A stretch of 64,000 nt of DNA from Myroides sp. JBRI-B21084. Lineage in GTDB: Bacteria > Bacteroidota > Bacteroidia > Flavobacteriales > Flavobacteriaceae. The stretch is from contig NZ_CP120653.1 in the NCBI RefSeq assembly GCF_030545015.1, positions 868,001 to 932,000 on the forward strand. Reading direction: 5' to 3'. Numbering within the stretch: the first letter of the stretch is position 1; each line of letters opens with the position of its first letter. Positions 34,315-43,387 of the stretch are shown piece after piece. The notes beneath the pieces were generated by a model, which saw only the letters and a list, made by a program, of their open reading frames with translations, searched no databases and had not been told where the DNA came from. A program made the position numbers and the translations under genes.

Positions 34315-34346
34315 AAAAAAATGAAGCTTAAAGGCTTCATTTTTTA
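34315..34346 (+). terminator. Terminator after the FabH-type gene
   Basis: ATGAAGC and GCTTCAT (34321-34340) pair with flanking A and T runs. Confidence 0.75.
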
Positions 34347-34362
34347 TTTATATATTTGTTTT

Positions 34363-34911
34363 ATGAATAAATTTTTAATTTTAATAGCAGGTTTGTTTAG
34401 CGGTGCATGTTCTTACGGACAAATTGGCGACGCTATTCATTGTGGATACGATTTTACCAGTTATATTGTTGTTAAACCGCATGAAGATGGAAAAGCGCAA
34501 ACTATTAATGGTTTAAAAATGAGTATTTGTGACGAAAATGGAAAAGAAGTTATTAATACTAATTTTAATTTAAGTTGGAAAAATAATAATGAACCTTTAC
34601 GTTTTGTACGCAATTATAAAATTGATGAAAACAATAAAAAGCTAAACGATTTTACACAAGGTAAATGGTTTTATTATTTTGCCGATGATCATTATTTGGT
34701 TACTGTATCCAATACGTTTAATGCCGAGTTGTATTATTTAAAAATTGAAGATATTGATGGAGAAGAAAACGGAGGGCATTTTAAAACTTTTACCATGCAA
34801 CTGGCACCTTATAATATGTATATTTTATGTACATCAGAAGAAAAACAAAAAGCCATGCAATTTGGTCGTCGTATGAACAAACCAATAGATATTGTATTAG
34901 AAAAATACTAA
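34363..34911 (+). CDS. Secreted protein of unknown function
   Basis: From the ATG at 34363 the protein has 182 residues with a signal peptide (MNKFLILIAGLFSGACSYGQ); the Cys is followed by Ser but a lipobox is not convincing. The mature protein is β-rich with several aromatic residues (HYLVTVSNTFNAELYYL) and no domain that I recognise. Earlier in-frame ATGs fall in the FabH terminator. It is convergent with the glutamate-synthase-like gene. Confidence 0.65.
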   Translation: MNKFLILIAGLFSGACSYGQIGDAIHCGYDFTSYIVVKPHEDGKAQTINGLKMSICDENGKEVINTNFNLSWKNNNEPLRFVRNYKIDENNKKLNDFTQGKWFYYFADDHYLVTVSNTFNAELYYLKIEDIDGEENGGHFKTFTMQLAPYNMYILCTSEEKQKAMQFGRRMNKPIDIVLEKY

Positions 34912-34912
34912 T

Positions 34913-34945
34913 AAAAAAACGGAAGAAATTTTCTTCCGTTTTTTT
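34913..34945. terminator. Bidirectional terminator
   Basis: AAAAAAACGGAAGAAA and TTTCTTCCGTTTTTTT form a 15-16 bp stem between convergent genes. Confidence 0.9.
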
Positions 34946-34946
34946 A

Positions 34947-36485
34947 TTATTGTGAAACTGTATCTTTAAAGTACATTTCGGCAAAGGTTATGTTTTTGCC
35001 ATGTTCAATACGTTTATGGAATGCTTCTGGACTAATCTCGTTTGGTTTAGAAAAACCACATGCACCAATAAATTCACCAAATGCTTTCATAGTGTTTTTA
35101 TGGAAAGTTGCAACACGAACCGATTTATCAGTAATGTCCATACCTTCGTATAATAAAGGATCTTGGGTAGCAATACCAACCGGGCAGTGTCCGCTATCGC
35201 ATTGTAAAGCCTGAATACATCCTAATGCAAACATCATACCGCGTGCGCTATAACAAGCATCTGCGCCTAAAGACATGTTTTTAGCTAAATCAAAAGCCGA
35301 TATAATTTTACCAGCAGCAATAATTTTAATTTGCTGACGAATGTTGTATTGTTTTAAAATTTTATTTGCAAAAACCAAAGCATCAGATAATGCCATACCC
35401 ATATAGTCAATAAACTCTAACGGAGCAGCACCTGTACCACCTTCAGCACCATCAATGGTAATAAAATCAGGATAAATGCTTGTTTCAGTAAATGCTTTAA
35501 TAATATCTACAAATTCATCTTTTCTACCAATACAAATTTTAAATCCTACTGGTTTACCACCACTTAAAGTGCGTAATTTTCCAATAAAATGCGCTAATTC
35601 GGTTGCGTTGCTAAACGCAGAGTGCGACGAAGGTGAATGTACGGTTGTAAAAGGTTTTACGTTACGTATTTTAGATACTTCTAAAGTGTTTTTTTCTGCA
35701 GGTAACAATCCACCATGTCCTGGTTTAGCACCTTGCGATAGTTTTAACTCAATCATTTTAACATCTTCGTACTGCGATCTTTCTGCAAACAAGGTGTCGT
35801 TAAAAAATCCGTGCTCGTCTCTACAACCAAAGTATCCAGTACCAATTTGCCAAATTAAATCGCCACCTGATCTATGATAAGGAGATATACCACCTTCGCC
35901 CGTATTATGTGCAAAACCACCTAGTTTAGCACCTTTGTTAAGTGAAATGATTGCTTTTTTGCTTAAAGCACCATAACTCATTGCACTAATATTGTAAATA
36001 CTTGCGTTGTATGGTTTTTTACATTGTTCGTTACCTATTAAAGTACGAAAGTTAAAATCGGAAATGATTTTTGGATAAACAGAGTGTGATGCCCATTCGT
36101 AACCAATACGGTTTGGGTCGTCTTGCATACCAAATGAAACGGTTTGTTTTTCGTTTTTAGCACGTTGGTAAACAATAGAACGCTCTCTTCGGTTAAACGG
36201 TTTACCGTCTAATTCGCCTTCCCAAAAATATTGGCGAAGTTCTGGGCGAATTTCTTCTAAAATATATCGTAAACGACCAATAATTGGATAGTTTTTACGT
36301 ATGGTGTGTTTTGTTTGAAAAGCATCTTTAAAAGCTAAATAAAACAAAAAAGCTGGTAGTAGTAAAGATAGAAAGCTCCAACCTTTAAAAAGAACCAAAT
36401 AAAGTGTTACAATTAGATAGGTAATTACAAATGCCCAAATAACTTGTCTAATTACAAAACGATTAAAAAATTTTTGATGTAACAT
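34947..36485 (-). CDS. FMN-binding glutamate synthase-family protein
   Basis: This 512-residue protein has two membrane-spanning helices near the N-terminus (about 12-48) and then a glutamate-synthase-type TIM barrel with NISAMSYGALS, FITIDGAEGGTGAAPLEF and the 3Fe-4S Cys cluster CIQALQCDSGHCPVG. The glutaminase domain of GltB is absent. Family members are membrane-anchored FMN oxidoreductases whose physiological reaction is not well established. It is monocistronic. Confidence 0.9.
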   Translation of the reverse strand: MLHQKFFNRFVIRQVIWAFVITYLIVTLYLVLFKGWSFLSLLLPAFLFYLAFKDAFQTKHTIRKNYPIIGRLRYILEEIRPELRQYFWEGELDGKPFNRRERSIVYQRAKNEKQTVSFGMQDDPNRIGYEWASHSVYPKIISDFNFRTLIGNEQCKKPYNASIYNISAMSYGALSKKAIISLNKGAKLGGFAHNTGEGGISPYHRSGGDLIWQIGTGYFGCRDEHGFFNDTLFAERSQYEDVKMIELKLSQGAKPGHGGLLPAEKNTLEVSKIRNVKPFTTVHSPSSHSAFSNATELAHFIGKLRTLSGGKPVGFKICIGRKDEFVDIIKAFTETSIYPDFITIDGAEGGTGAAPLEFIDYMGMALSDALVFANKILKQYNIRQQIKIIAAGKIISAFDLAKNMSLGADACYSARGMMFALGCIQALQCDSGHCPVGIATQDPLLYEGMDITDKSVRVATFHKNTMKAFGEFIGACGFSKPNEISPEAFHKRIEHGKNITFAEMYFKDTVSQ

Positions 36486-36681
36486 AAATTTTTAATTACA
36501 AAAACTGTTGTTGTTAGTAAATTTGTTTAAAATTTTTCTGCTGTTTTTCTTAATTTGTTGCTTTAAAATTAATGTTTGGTACTTTAGTTTTTATAATGTT
36601 TAAAATACGTTTTGTTAATTTTAAATATATGCAATTCAAAGTTGAAAAATAGTGTGTGCAAATGTACTAAACATTTTAATT

Positions 36682-37245
36682 TTAAAATGAATTTTTCCAT
36701 TTAATATTACATCCAATACTTGGTTTTTGCATAGGATTAACACTTCGGTTGTATAGTAAAGCATCTATGGCGTTTCGTAAATCGCTTCCGCTTAAAGTTA
36801 TTCCGTTGTTTGGACGAGAATCGTCTAATTGTCCGCGATAAACCAGTTTGTTTTGTGCGTTAAACAAATAAAAGTCTGGCGTGCAAGCTGCGTCGTAATT
36901 TTTTGCAGTTTCTTGGGTTTCATCGTATAAATAAGGAAAGCTGAATTTGTTTATAAAAGCAAATTCGGTCATTTTTTCAGGTGCATCATCTGGGTAATTT
37001 ATAGCATCGTTACTAGATATCGCTACAAAACCAATTCCTTGCACGCGGTAATCGTTTACAATGCGTATAACTTCTTCAATTACATGTACAACAAAAGGGC
37101 AGTGGTTGCATATAAACATTACAACGGTACCATGATTACCTTTTACATCGTTAAAGTTTTTAAAATCGTGTCCGTTAGTGTCTGGTAAATAAAAATCAGG
37201 TGCTACAGTTCCTAGCGCCAACATATTTGAAGGGGTACGTGCCAT
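36682..37245 (-). CDS. Thioredoxin-family (redoxin) protein
   Basis: The 187-residue protein has an AhpC/TSA-like thioredoxin fold: LGTVAPDFYLPDTNG, then MFICNHCPFVVHV with the CxxC-type pair (Cys-Asn-His-Cys at about 46-49). AACTPDFYLFNAQNKLVYRG supplies the cis-Pro region. It has no signal peptide, so it acts in the cytoplasm, probably as a thiol reductase or peroxidase. The long upstream region (36486-36681) on the other side belongs to the glutamate-synthase-like gene. Confidence 0.85.
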   Translation of the reverse strand: MARTPSNMLALGTVAPDFYLPDTNGHDFKNFNDVKGNHGTVVMFICNHCPFVVHVIEEVIRIVNDYRVQGIGFVAISSNDAINYPDDAPEKMTEFAFINKFSFPYLYDETQETAKNYDAACTPDFYLFNAQNKLVYRGQLDDSRPNNGITLSGSDLRNAIDALLYNRSVNPMQKPSIGCNIKWKNSF

Positions 37246-37275
37246 GTTTTAAGTTTTAAGCTAAGTTAAATAAAA

Positions 37276-37306
37276 ATGCCTCAAAAAGTAAAACAATTTG
37301 AGGCAT
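37276..37306 (-). terminator. Terminator-like hairpin after GAPDH gene
   Basis: ATGCCTCAAA and TTTGAGGCAT form a 10-bp perfect stem downstream of the GAPDH stop on the minus strand. Confidence 0.7.
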
Positions 37307-37336
37307 ATATTGTGATGTATTTGTTAAAACAATCTA

Positions 37337-38782
37337 CTAATAGTAAACGTATCTGCGTACTTTAGCAATGTGTTTTGCTAAACGAATTACTTGGTGGCTG
37401 TAGCCGTATTCGTTATCGTACCAAATGTATAATACAATGTTTTTACCATCGGCAGAAACAATTGTAGCGTTAGAATCGTAAATTGCAGGAGCCGAAGTAC
37501 CAACGATGTCTGAAGATACTAATTCGTTGTTTAACGAATATTTAATTTGCTCTACCAATTCGCCTTCTAAAGCGTATTTTCTCATCATTTTGTTTAAATC
37601 TTCAACCGAAGTTTGTTTGTTAACTTCTAAATTTAAAACAACTAACGAACCGTTTGGAACAGGTACACGAATTGCATTTGAAGTTAATTTACCTGCTAAA
37701 CTTGGCAATGCTTTTGCTACTGCAGATCCAGCACCTGTTTCGGTAATTACCATATTTAAAGCAGCTGCTCTACCACGACGGTATTTTTTGTGCATATTAT
37801 CAACCAAATTTTGGTCGTTTGTATAAGCGTGAATGGTTTCTAAATGACCTTTAACAACACCTAATTCTTTTTCCATAACAGCTAAAACTGGTGTAATAGC
37901 GTTAGTTGTACATGATGCAGCCGACCAAATTGGTGTTTCATCTATGTTGTAATTTTCGTGGTTCACACCGTAAACAATGTTAGGAACCCCTTTTCCAGGT
38001 GCAGTTAATAAAACTTTTGATGCACCTTTTGATTTTAAGTGGCGCGATAAAGCTGCTTCGTCTTTAAAAACACCTGTGTTGTCAATAACTAATGCATCGT
38101 TAATGCCGTATTGTGTATAGTCGATATCTTCTGGTTGCGCAGCAGAAATCATACGTACTGGTGATCCATTGATAATTAAAGATTCATTTTCAACATCAAC
38201 ACCAACAGATCCTTCAAAATCGCCGTGAATTGAATCTAAACGTAATAAAGATGCACGTTTTTCTAATGATAAAGCATCGTTTTTATCACGCGTTACAATT
38301 GCTTTTAAGCGTAATTGTTGTCCCTTACCAATTTTAGCCATTAATTCACGAGCTAATAAACGACCAATACGACCAAAACCATATAAAACAACATCTTTAG
38401 GTTCAATACCTTTGTTGTCTTTAGCATCTTTTAATTTATCAACAACAAACGATAAAGAATCGTTGTATTTATTGTCTTCTAAATGGAATTCATACGTTAA
38501 TTTACCAATATCAATACGTGCAGGAGGTAAATCAGCAGTTAAAATAGCACGAGCAATTTCTACTGTATCAAAAATGTTAATTGGTTTTTCAACAAATTTT
38601 GCAGCGTATTCGTGCAAGTTAATAATGTCGCTTACGCTACGGTCAATTAATTGATTTCTAAATAGAACCAATTCAATTGATTTGTCGTACCATAAATCAT
38701 TAACGATTTTAATAAATTCTACGCAAGCTTTTCTTCTATCTGCTTGAAAAGCTAATTCTTTTTCGTATAAATTATTTTCCAT
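37337..38782 (-). CDS. Glyceraldehyde-3-phosphate dehydrogenase, long form
   Basis: This 481-residue enzyme carries a helical N-terminal extension of about 125 residues before the NAD-binding VLYGFGRIGRLLAREL. The catalytic Cys is in SAASCTTNAITP, and WYDNEYGYSHQVIRLAKH is at the C-terminus. The long form is common in Bacteroidota, often beside a standard GAPDH elsewhere in the genome. It interconverts glyceraldehyde 3-phosphate and 1,3-bisphosphoglycerate; which direction it serves is not known. It has its own promoter and terminator. Confidence 0.93.
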   Translation of the reverse strand: MENNLYEKELAFQADRRKACVEFIKIVNDLWYDKSIELVLFRNQLIDRSVSDIINLHEYAAKFVEKPINIFDTVEIARAILTADLPPARIDIGKLTYEFHLEDNKYNDSLSFVVDKLKDAKDNKGIEPKDVVLYGFGRIGRLLARELMAKIGKGQQLRLKAIVTRDKNDALSLEKRASLLRLDSIHGDFEGSVGVDVENESLIINGSPVRMISAAQPEDIDYTQYGINDALVIDNTGVFKDEAALSRHLKSKGASKVLLTAPGKGVPNIVYGVNHENYNIDETPIWSAASCTTNAITPVLAVMEKELGVVKGHLETIHAYTNDQNLVDNMHKKYRRGRAAALNMVITETGAGSAVAKALPSLAGKLTSNAIRVPVPNGSLVVLNLEVNKQTSVEDLNKMMRKYALEGELVEQIKYSLNNELVSSDIVGTSAPAIYDSNATIVSADGKNIVLYIWYDNEYGYSHQVIRLAKHIAKVRRYVYY

Positions 38783-38817
38783 TGGGGTTGTAAATTGTGT
38801 TGTATTTTATAAACGTA

Positions 38818-38845
38818 CAAAATTATTAAATTTTATGATATACAA
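38818..38845 (-). promoter_or_regulatory. Promoter of the GAPDH gene
   Basis: On the minus strand TTG (38843-38845), a 17-base spacer and TAATTTTG (38818-38825) match the Bacteroidota consensus; the ATG is 35 bases downstream. Confidence 0.65.
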
Positions 38846-38859
38846 GCACATATAATTAA

Positions 38860-38888
38860 AAAAGTAGATTTGTTTTAAATCTACTTTT
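38860..38888 (-). terminator. Terminator of the HtrA gene
   Basis: AAAAGTAGATTT and AAATCTACTTTT, a 12-bp perfect stem just downstream of the protease stop. Confidence 0.8.
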
Positions 38889-38898
38889 AAATATGTTA

Positions 38899-40293
38899 TT
38901 ATAAAATTAGTCGTAAGCGTTCGCCACGTGGTGTAATGATATCAAAACGAAGCTGTTGATTGTTTGTTTTAGATAAAATTTCGTTGGCTTGTTCTGTGTT
39001 ATTAATCTTATTACCATTTACAGCTAAAATTACTGCATTTTTTAATTCGTTTTCGTACATTTTAAAGCGTTCATTAGTTATGCCGTTAATTTTTACACCA
39101 TAGTTTATGCCTAATTTTTTTTGTTCGGTTGGCGATAAATTTTCAATTTCAAACCCGTTAAATTGCAATTGGGCAATTTCTTTTTTACTTAATTTAACTA
39201 AAATTTCTTTGTTTTGATTGTTACGTTTTAATGCAACTTTAACCAAATCATTAGGGCGTTTAGTTGCAATAATACTGTTTAAATCTAAAAAGGTATTAAT
39301 GTTTTTGCCATCTATAGCATAAATAATATCGCCTTTTTTAAGTCCTGCTGCTTCGGCACCCGAATTTTTTGTAACACTTTCAACAAAAAAACCTTTTGCT
39401 GTATTTAAGTTTTTTTCGGTAGCTATTTGGCTGTTTACTTCGTATCCTTGCACTCCTAGAATACCTTGTTGTACTTTTCCGTATTCCATTAAATCGTTAA
39501 CAATTTTACGAGCCATGTTTGATGGTATTGCAAAAGAATACCCTACATATGAACCCGTTGCCGATGTGATCATGGTATTGATGCCAATTAAATCGCCGTT
39601 GCTGTTAACTAATGCACCGCCCGAGTTTCCTGGGTTCACAGCAGCATCGGTTTGTATAAATGATTGAATGCCGTTTTCGGATAAATTTCTAGCTTTTGCC
39701 GAAACAATTCCTGCTGTTACAGTTGATGTTAAATTGTAAGGATTACCAACTGCTAAAACCCAATCGCCAACGTTAATAGCATCAGAATCAGCAAATGCTG
39801 TATAAGGTAGTTTTTCAGTGGTATTAATTTTTAGTAACGCAATATCCATTTTAGAATCGGTTCCAATTAATTTTGCTTTAAAAGTTCGGTTATCGTTTAA
39901 CGTAATTTCTAAATCGTTTGCACCTTGTATCACGTGATTATTTGTTACAATGTAGCCATCTTCAGAAATTATTACACCTGATCCTGTACCTACTTGTGCA
40001 TAAGTTTGTGAACCACCTTGGTATCCATAAAAATATTCCATAATTGGGTTTCGCGGTGCGTTTCTAAACGATACATTTTTAACGTGTACAACTGCATGTA
40101 TGGTTTTTTCGGCAGCCATTTTAAAATTAGGTGCTTCAAATACATTGTTTCCAACATTGCGTAATGGTGCGCTAGTAGTAATTTCGTTGTTTGTGTTTAA
40201 ATAGTTATTTGGCTCAAAAAACAATTTATATGCGCCCAAGGTTACAACACCACTTAACAACGATGTTGCTAAAATAGTTCCAATATTTTTCAT
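38899..40293 (-). CDS. Periplasmic serine protease, HtrA/Deg family
   Basis: This 464-residue protein has an N-terminal signal/anchor (MKNIGTILATSLLSGVVTL), a trypsin-like domain with His120 (TNNHVIQG), Asp150 (SKMDIALL) and Ser224 (NPGNSGGAL), and two PDZ domains (about 270-370 and 375-460; the second is shorter). Deg proteases remove misfolded envelope proteins. The linker near residue 80-98 is Gly/Tyr-rich. It is transcribed away from dapF. Confidence 0.93.
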   Translation of the reverse strand: MKNIGTILATSLLSGVVTLGAYKLFFEPNNYLNTNNEITTSAPLRNVGNNVFEAPNFKMAAEKTIHAVVHVKNVSFRNAPRNPIMEYFYGYQGGSQTYAQVGTGSGVIISEDGYIVTNNHVIQGANDLEITLNDNRTFKAKLIGTDSKMDIALLKINTTEKLPYTAFADSDAINVGDWVLAVGNPYNLTSTVTAGIVSAKARNLSENGIQSFIQTDAAVNPGNSGGALVNSNGDLIGINTMITSATGSYVGYSFAIPSNMARKIVNDLMEYGKVQQGILGVQGYEVNSQIATEKNLNTAKGFFVESVTKNSGAEAAGLKKGDIIYAIDGKNINTFLDLNSIIATKRPNDLVKVALKRNNQNKEILVKLSKKEIAQLQFNGFEIENLSPTEQKKLGINYGVKINGITNERFKMYENELKNAVILAVNGNKINNTEQANEILSKTNNQQLRFDIITPRGERLRLIL

Positions 40294-40407
40294 AGTATTT
40301 AATTTTTTAAAATTTAAAGTAAAAATAAAAGGAGAAAAAATTATAAAAAAGTAGTTTAACGCTTGTTAACACTAGTTAACGAAGCTTTAATATTATATCT
40401 TTGTAGC

Positions 40408-41199
40408 ATGAAACAGTTAACATTTTATAAGTATCAAGGCACAGGAAACGATTTTGTAATGGTTGATAACCGTAGTGATTTTTTTCCTAAAGATAACGTA
40501 CAACTAATAGCGCATTTATGCGATAGACGATTTGGTATTGGTGCCGATGGATTGATTTTATTAGAGAACGATTTATCTGCCGATTTTAAAATGGTATATT
40601 ACAATGCCGATGGTAACCAAAGTACCATGTGTGGTAATGGGGGCAGATGTATTGTTGCGTTTGCACATGATTTAGGTGTTATACAAAACCAAACTGTTTT
40701 TAATGCTGTTGATGGTTTACACCACGCTACTATTAATAACGATAAAATTGTTGCTTTACAAATGATTGATGTTTTAAAAAACACAATAGAAAGCAATACA
40801 AATGATACTTTTTTGTTTACGGGTTCACCACATCACGTGCAATTTGTACAAAACTTAAATACGTTTAACGTATTTGAAAATGGAAAAACAATTCGTTACA
40901 GTGAAAAATATAAACCTGGAGGAACCAATGTAAATTTTGTTGAGCAATTAAACGAAAATTCTCTTGAAATTCGCACGTACGAGCGCGGTGTTGAAAATGA
41001 AACATTAGCATGTGGTACTGGTGCTACTGCTGTTGCAATTGCTACACATTTTTTAGGAAAAACATCTGTAAACGAAATTGCAATAAAAGTACAAGGTGGA
41101 AATGTTACTGTAACTTTTGAACATGATCTAGAAAAGTATTTTAATGTACATTTAACTGGTCCAGCTCTTCAAGTTTTTAAAGGCGAAATAAAAATATAA
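40408..41199 (+). CDS. dapF: Diaminopimelate epimerase
   Basis: The 263-residue enzyme converts LL- to meso-diaminopimelate for lysine and peptidoglycan. Both catalytic Cys regions are present, STMCGNGGRCIVA (about 72-84) and LACGTGATAVAIA near residue 200, as is the start YQGTGNDFVMVDN. The ATG at 40408 gives the family's N-terminus; an in-frame 40363 start would add non-conserved residues. First gene of the dapF-GNAT-mltG operon. Confidence 0.95.
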   Translation: MKQLTFYKYQGTGNDFVMVDNRSDFFPKDNVQLIAHLCDRRFGIGADGLILLENDLSADFKMVYYNADGNQSTMCGNGGRCIVAFAHDLGVIQNQTVFNAVDGLHHATINNDKIVALQMIDVLKNTIESNTNDTFLFTGSPHHVQFVQNLNTFNVFENGKTIRYSEKYKPGGTNVNFVEQLNENSLEIRTYERGVENETLACGTGATAVAIATHFLGKTSVNEIAIKVQGGNVTVTFEHDLEKYFNVHLTGPALQVFKGEIKI

Positions 41200-41201
41200 G
41201 T

Positions 41202-41738
41202 ATGTTTTTAAAAGGAGAAAAGGTTTTTTTACGTGCCCTTGAACCCGAAGATTTATCTTTTTTGTACGAAATTGAAAACGATGAGTTGTTATGGGAAGTT
41301 AGCCATACCCAAGCCCCTTATTCAAAATGGCTATTAAAAAATTACATTGAAAATAGCCATCAGGATATTTACGAAGCAAAACAATTAAGACTTGCAATTG
41401 TTGAAAACAATACCAATTTATTAGTAGGATTAATTGATTTATTTGATTTTGACCCTAAAAACAATAGAGTAGGGTTAGGTATTGTTGTAAAAGATTCTGT
41501 GCAACGTAATAAAGGATTTGGTAGTGAAGCTGTACAACTTTTATTAGGTTACGCATTTCATTTTTTAAATGTTCATCAAATTTATGTTAATGTTGCTGCA
41601 AATAATCATGCAAGTATCAAGCTTTTTTCTAAATTTGACTTCCAAAAAGTAGGTGTTAAAAAACAATGGAACAAAATTGGTTCTGTTTATGTTGATGAGC
41701 TGCTTTTTCAATTAATAAATCCCTTAAATGAAAGTTAA
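41202..41738 (+). CDS. GNAT-family N-acetyltransferase
   Basis: The 178-residue protein has the RimJ/RimL-type acetyltransferase fold: FLRALEPEDLSFLYEIEND at the N-terminus, GLGIVVKDSVQRNKGFGSEA (acetyl-CoA pyrophosphate loop Q-R-N-K-G-F-G) at about 92-111 and NNHASIKLFSKFDFQKVG. The acetylated substrate is unknown. It begins 2 bases after dapF and overlaps mltG by 11 bases. Confidence 0.85.
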   Translation: MFLKGEKVFLRALEPEDLSFLYEIENDELLWEVSHTQAPYSKWLLKNYIENSHQDIYEAKQLRLAIVENNTNLLVGLIDLFDFDPKNNRVGLGIVVKDSVQRNKGFGSEAVQLLLGYAFHFLNVHQIYVNVAANNHASIKLFSKFDFQKVGVKKQWNKIGSVYVDELLFQLINPLNES

Positions 41739-42765
41739 TAAATTAGTTAGCTATGTAGCTGTTTTAGGCATCTGTGTTGCCTTAATTTTTGGTTTTATTC
41801 TTTACAAAAAAGCCTTTACACCAAATACCAATTTTTCAGAAAAAAGTGTTTATGTACACATTCCTACAAATGCTACATATAACCAAATTCAAGATTCATT
41901 AAAAAAGTATGTAAAAGATTATGAATCATTACAAAGTTTTTATTCAAAATTAGGTGAACAAGCAACTGCTGCACCAGGTAGATATTTAATTGAAAACGGA
42001 AACAGTAATTACCGTATTGTAAAAGCGTTACGTCGTAATGTTCCTGTAAAACTTACTTTTAATAATCAAGAAACACTTGAAAAGTTTTTACAACGTGTTG
42101 ATAGTCAGGTTGAACCTGATTTGGCCGATTTGTACCAAACTTTTACCGAACCAGCTTTTTTACAAGAAATGGGCATGACTAAAGATAATGTTTTAGCAAT
42201 GTGTATTCCAAATACGTACGAGGTTTACTGGAATGCAACGCCTTTAAAAATAAGAAACATTTTACAAAAGGAATACAATCGTTTTTGGACAAATGAGCGT
42301 AAAGAAAAGGCAAAAGTTTTAAATTTATCGCCGGTTCAGGTGGCTTCATTAGCAGCAATTGTTCAAAAGGAAACAGCTAAGGTTGATGAACGCCCACGAG
42401 TTGCAGGTGCTTATTTAAATCGTTTAAAAAGCGATATGTTATTACAAGCTGATCCTACAGTAGTTTATGCTAAAAAAGCTTTAACTAATGACTTTGACCA
42501 AGTTATTAAACGTGTTTATTTAAAAGATTTAACTTTAGACCACCCTTTTAACACTTACAAATACAAAGGAATTCCTAACGGATTAATTACAATGCCCGAT
42601 GAAAGCTCTATTGATGCTGTTTTAAATGCCGAAAAACACAATTATATTTATTTTTGCGCTAGTGTAAAACGCCTGGGATATCATGAATTTGCAACAAATT
42701 TACAAGAACACGCGCAAAATAGAGATGCTTATACCAAATGGTTAAACGCTAAAAATATTAATTAA
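41728..42765 (+). CDS. mltG: Endolytic murein transglycosylase MltG
   Basis: The 345-residue membrane-anchored enzyme has one N-terminal helix (about 7-27) and the YceG domain, with the catalytic Glu in SLAAIVQKETAKVDERPRVA and QADPTVVYA. It cleaves nascent glycan strands and helps set their length. The end is the usual YIYFCASV..LGYHEFATNLQEH segment (cited in parts). Its genetic link with dapF suggests an envelope-growth operon. Confidence 0.93.
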   Translation: MKVNKLVSYVAVLGICVALIFGFILYKKAFTPNTNFSEKSVYVHIPTNATYNQIQDSLKKYVKDYESLQSFYSKLGEQATAAPGRYLIENGNSNYRIVKALRRNVPVKLTFNNQETLEKFLQRVDSQVEPDLADLYQTFTEPAFLQEMGMTKDNVLAMCIPNTYEVYWNATPLKIRNILQKEYNRFWTNERKEKAKVLNLSPVQVASLAAIVQKETAKVDERPRVAGAYLNRLKSDMLLQADPTVVYAKKALTNDFDQVIKRVYLKDLTLDHPFNTYKYKGIPNGLITMPDESSIDAVLNAEKHNYIYFCASVKRLGYHEFATNLQEHAQNRDAYTKWLNAKNIN

Positions 42766-42841
42766 AACTTTTGTTTTTTTAACTTAAGTTTAGTGTTAAA
42801 CGTAAAATAATAAAAACAGTTTTAAATAATTTTACAATTAA

Positions 42842-43276
42842 ATGAAACAATCTTTTTTTAAATATTGCTTTTTGCTTATTGTGCTGTTTTTTGCAGCATA
42901 TAATAGTTTTTCAACTTTACATAAAGTTGAAAAAAGCAATCATTTAAAAAATATTTATACTTCAGAAAATAGCAAGTCGGCTGCAATACAAAATAATTTA
43001 CAAAACACAACTACGTATTTACGTTCAGGAAAAATTCAGCATACGTTTGTACAACATTACAAAGCCGATTTTCATGAAAACGAGTTCGAAGTTCAAAATT
43101 CTTCAAAAATTCAAAGAATAAAAGCGTTAATTAAAGCTATTGTTTTATTCTTTGCTATTCATTTAAGTGTACATTACCACAGTACAAAAAGTACAACGGT
43201 TTTGGCTGCACTTACTACTTTTTTTTCGTACTTAAAAAGTAAATCATTTTTAAGTTTGCGGGTTATACGCCTTTGA
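42842..43276 (+). CDS. Membrane protein of unknown function upstream of the efflux operon
   Basis: The 144-residue protein has an N-terminal hydrophobic segment (FFKYCFLLIVLFFAAYNSF), a polar region of about 70 residues rich in His and Asn, and a second hydrophobic segment (ALIKAIVLFFAIHLSVHY) followed by a basic tail. I recognise no family. It is separated from the efflux adaptor by 111 bases and might be a Bacteroidota-specific small membrane protein. Confidence 0.5.
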   Translation: MKQSFFKYCFLLIVLFFAAYNSFSTLHKVEKSNHLKNIYTSENSKSAAIQNNLQNTTTYLRSGKIQHTFVQHYKADFHENEFEVQNSSKIQRIKALIKAIVLFFAIHLSVHYHSTKSTTVLAALTTFFSYLKSKSFLSLRVIRL

Positions 43277-43387
43277 TTTTTTTAATTTTTATTTAGAATT
43301 TTTTCAGTAAAGCATTTGTTTGTAATTAGCAAAATGCACGCTGTTTATTGTATTAAAATAAAATTAAAAAAACTTAATATTTTCCAA

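Noticed and set aside
34351..34358. TATATTTG as promoter for the secreted protein at 34363
   Set aside because: It is only 4 bases before the ATG; transcription would start within the coding sequence, and there is no -33 box.
40396..40403. TATCTTTG as dapF promoter
   Set aside because: It lies 4 bases before the ATG with the nearest TTG 30 bases upstream, so the geometry does not fit.
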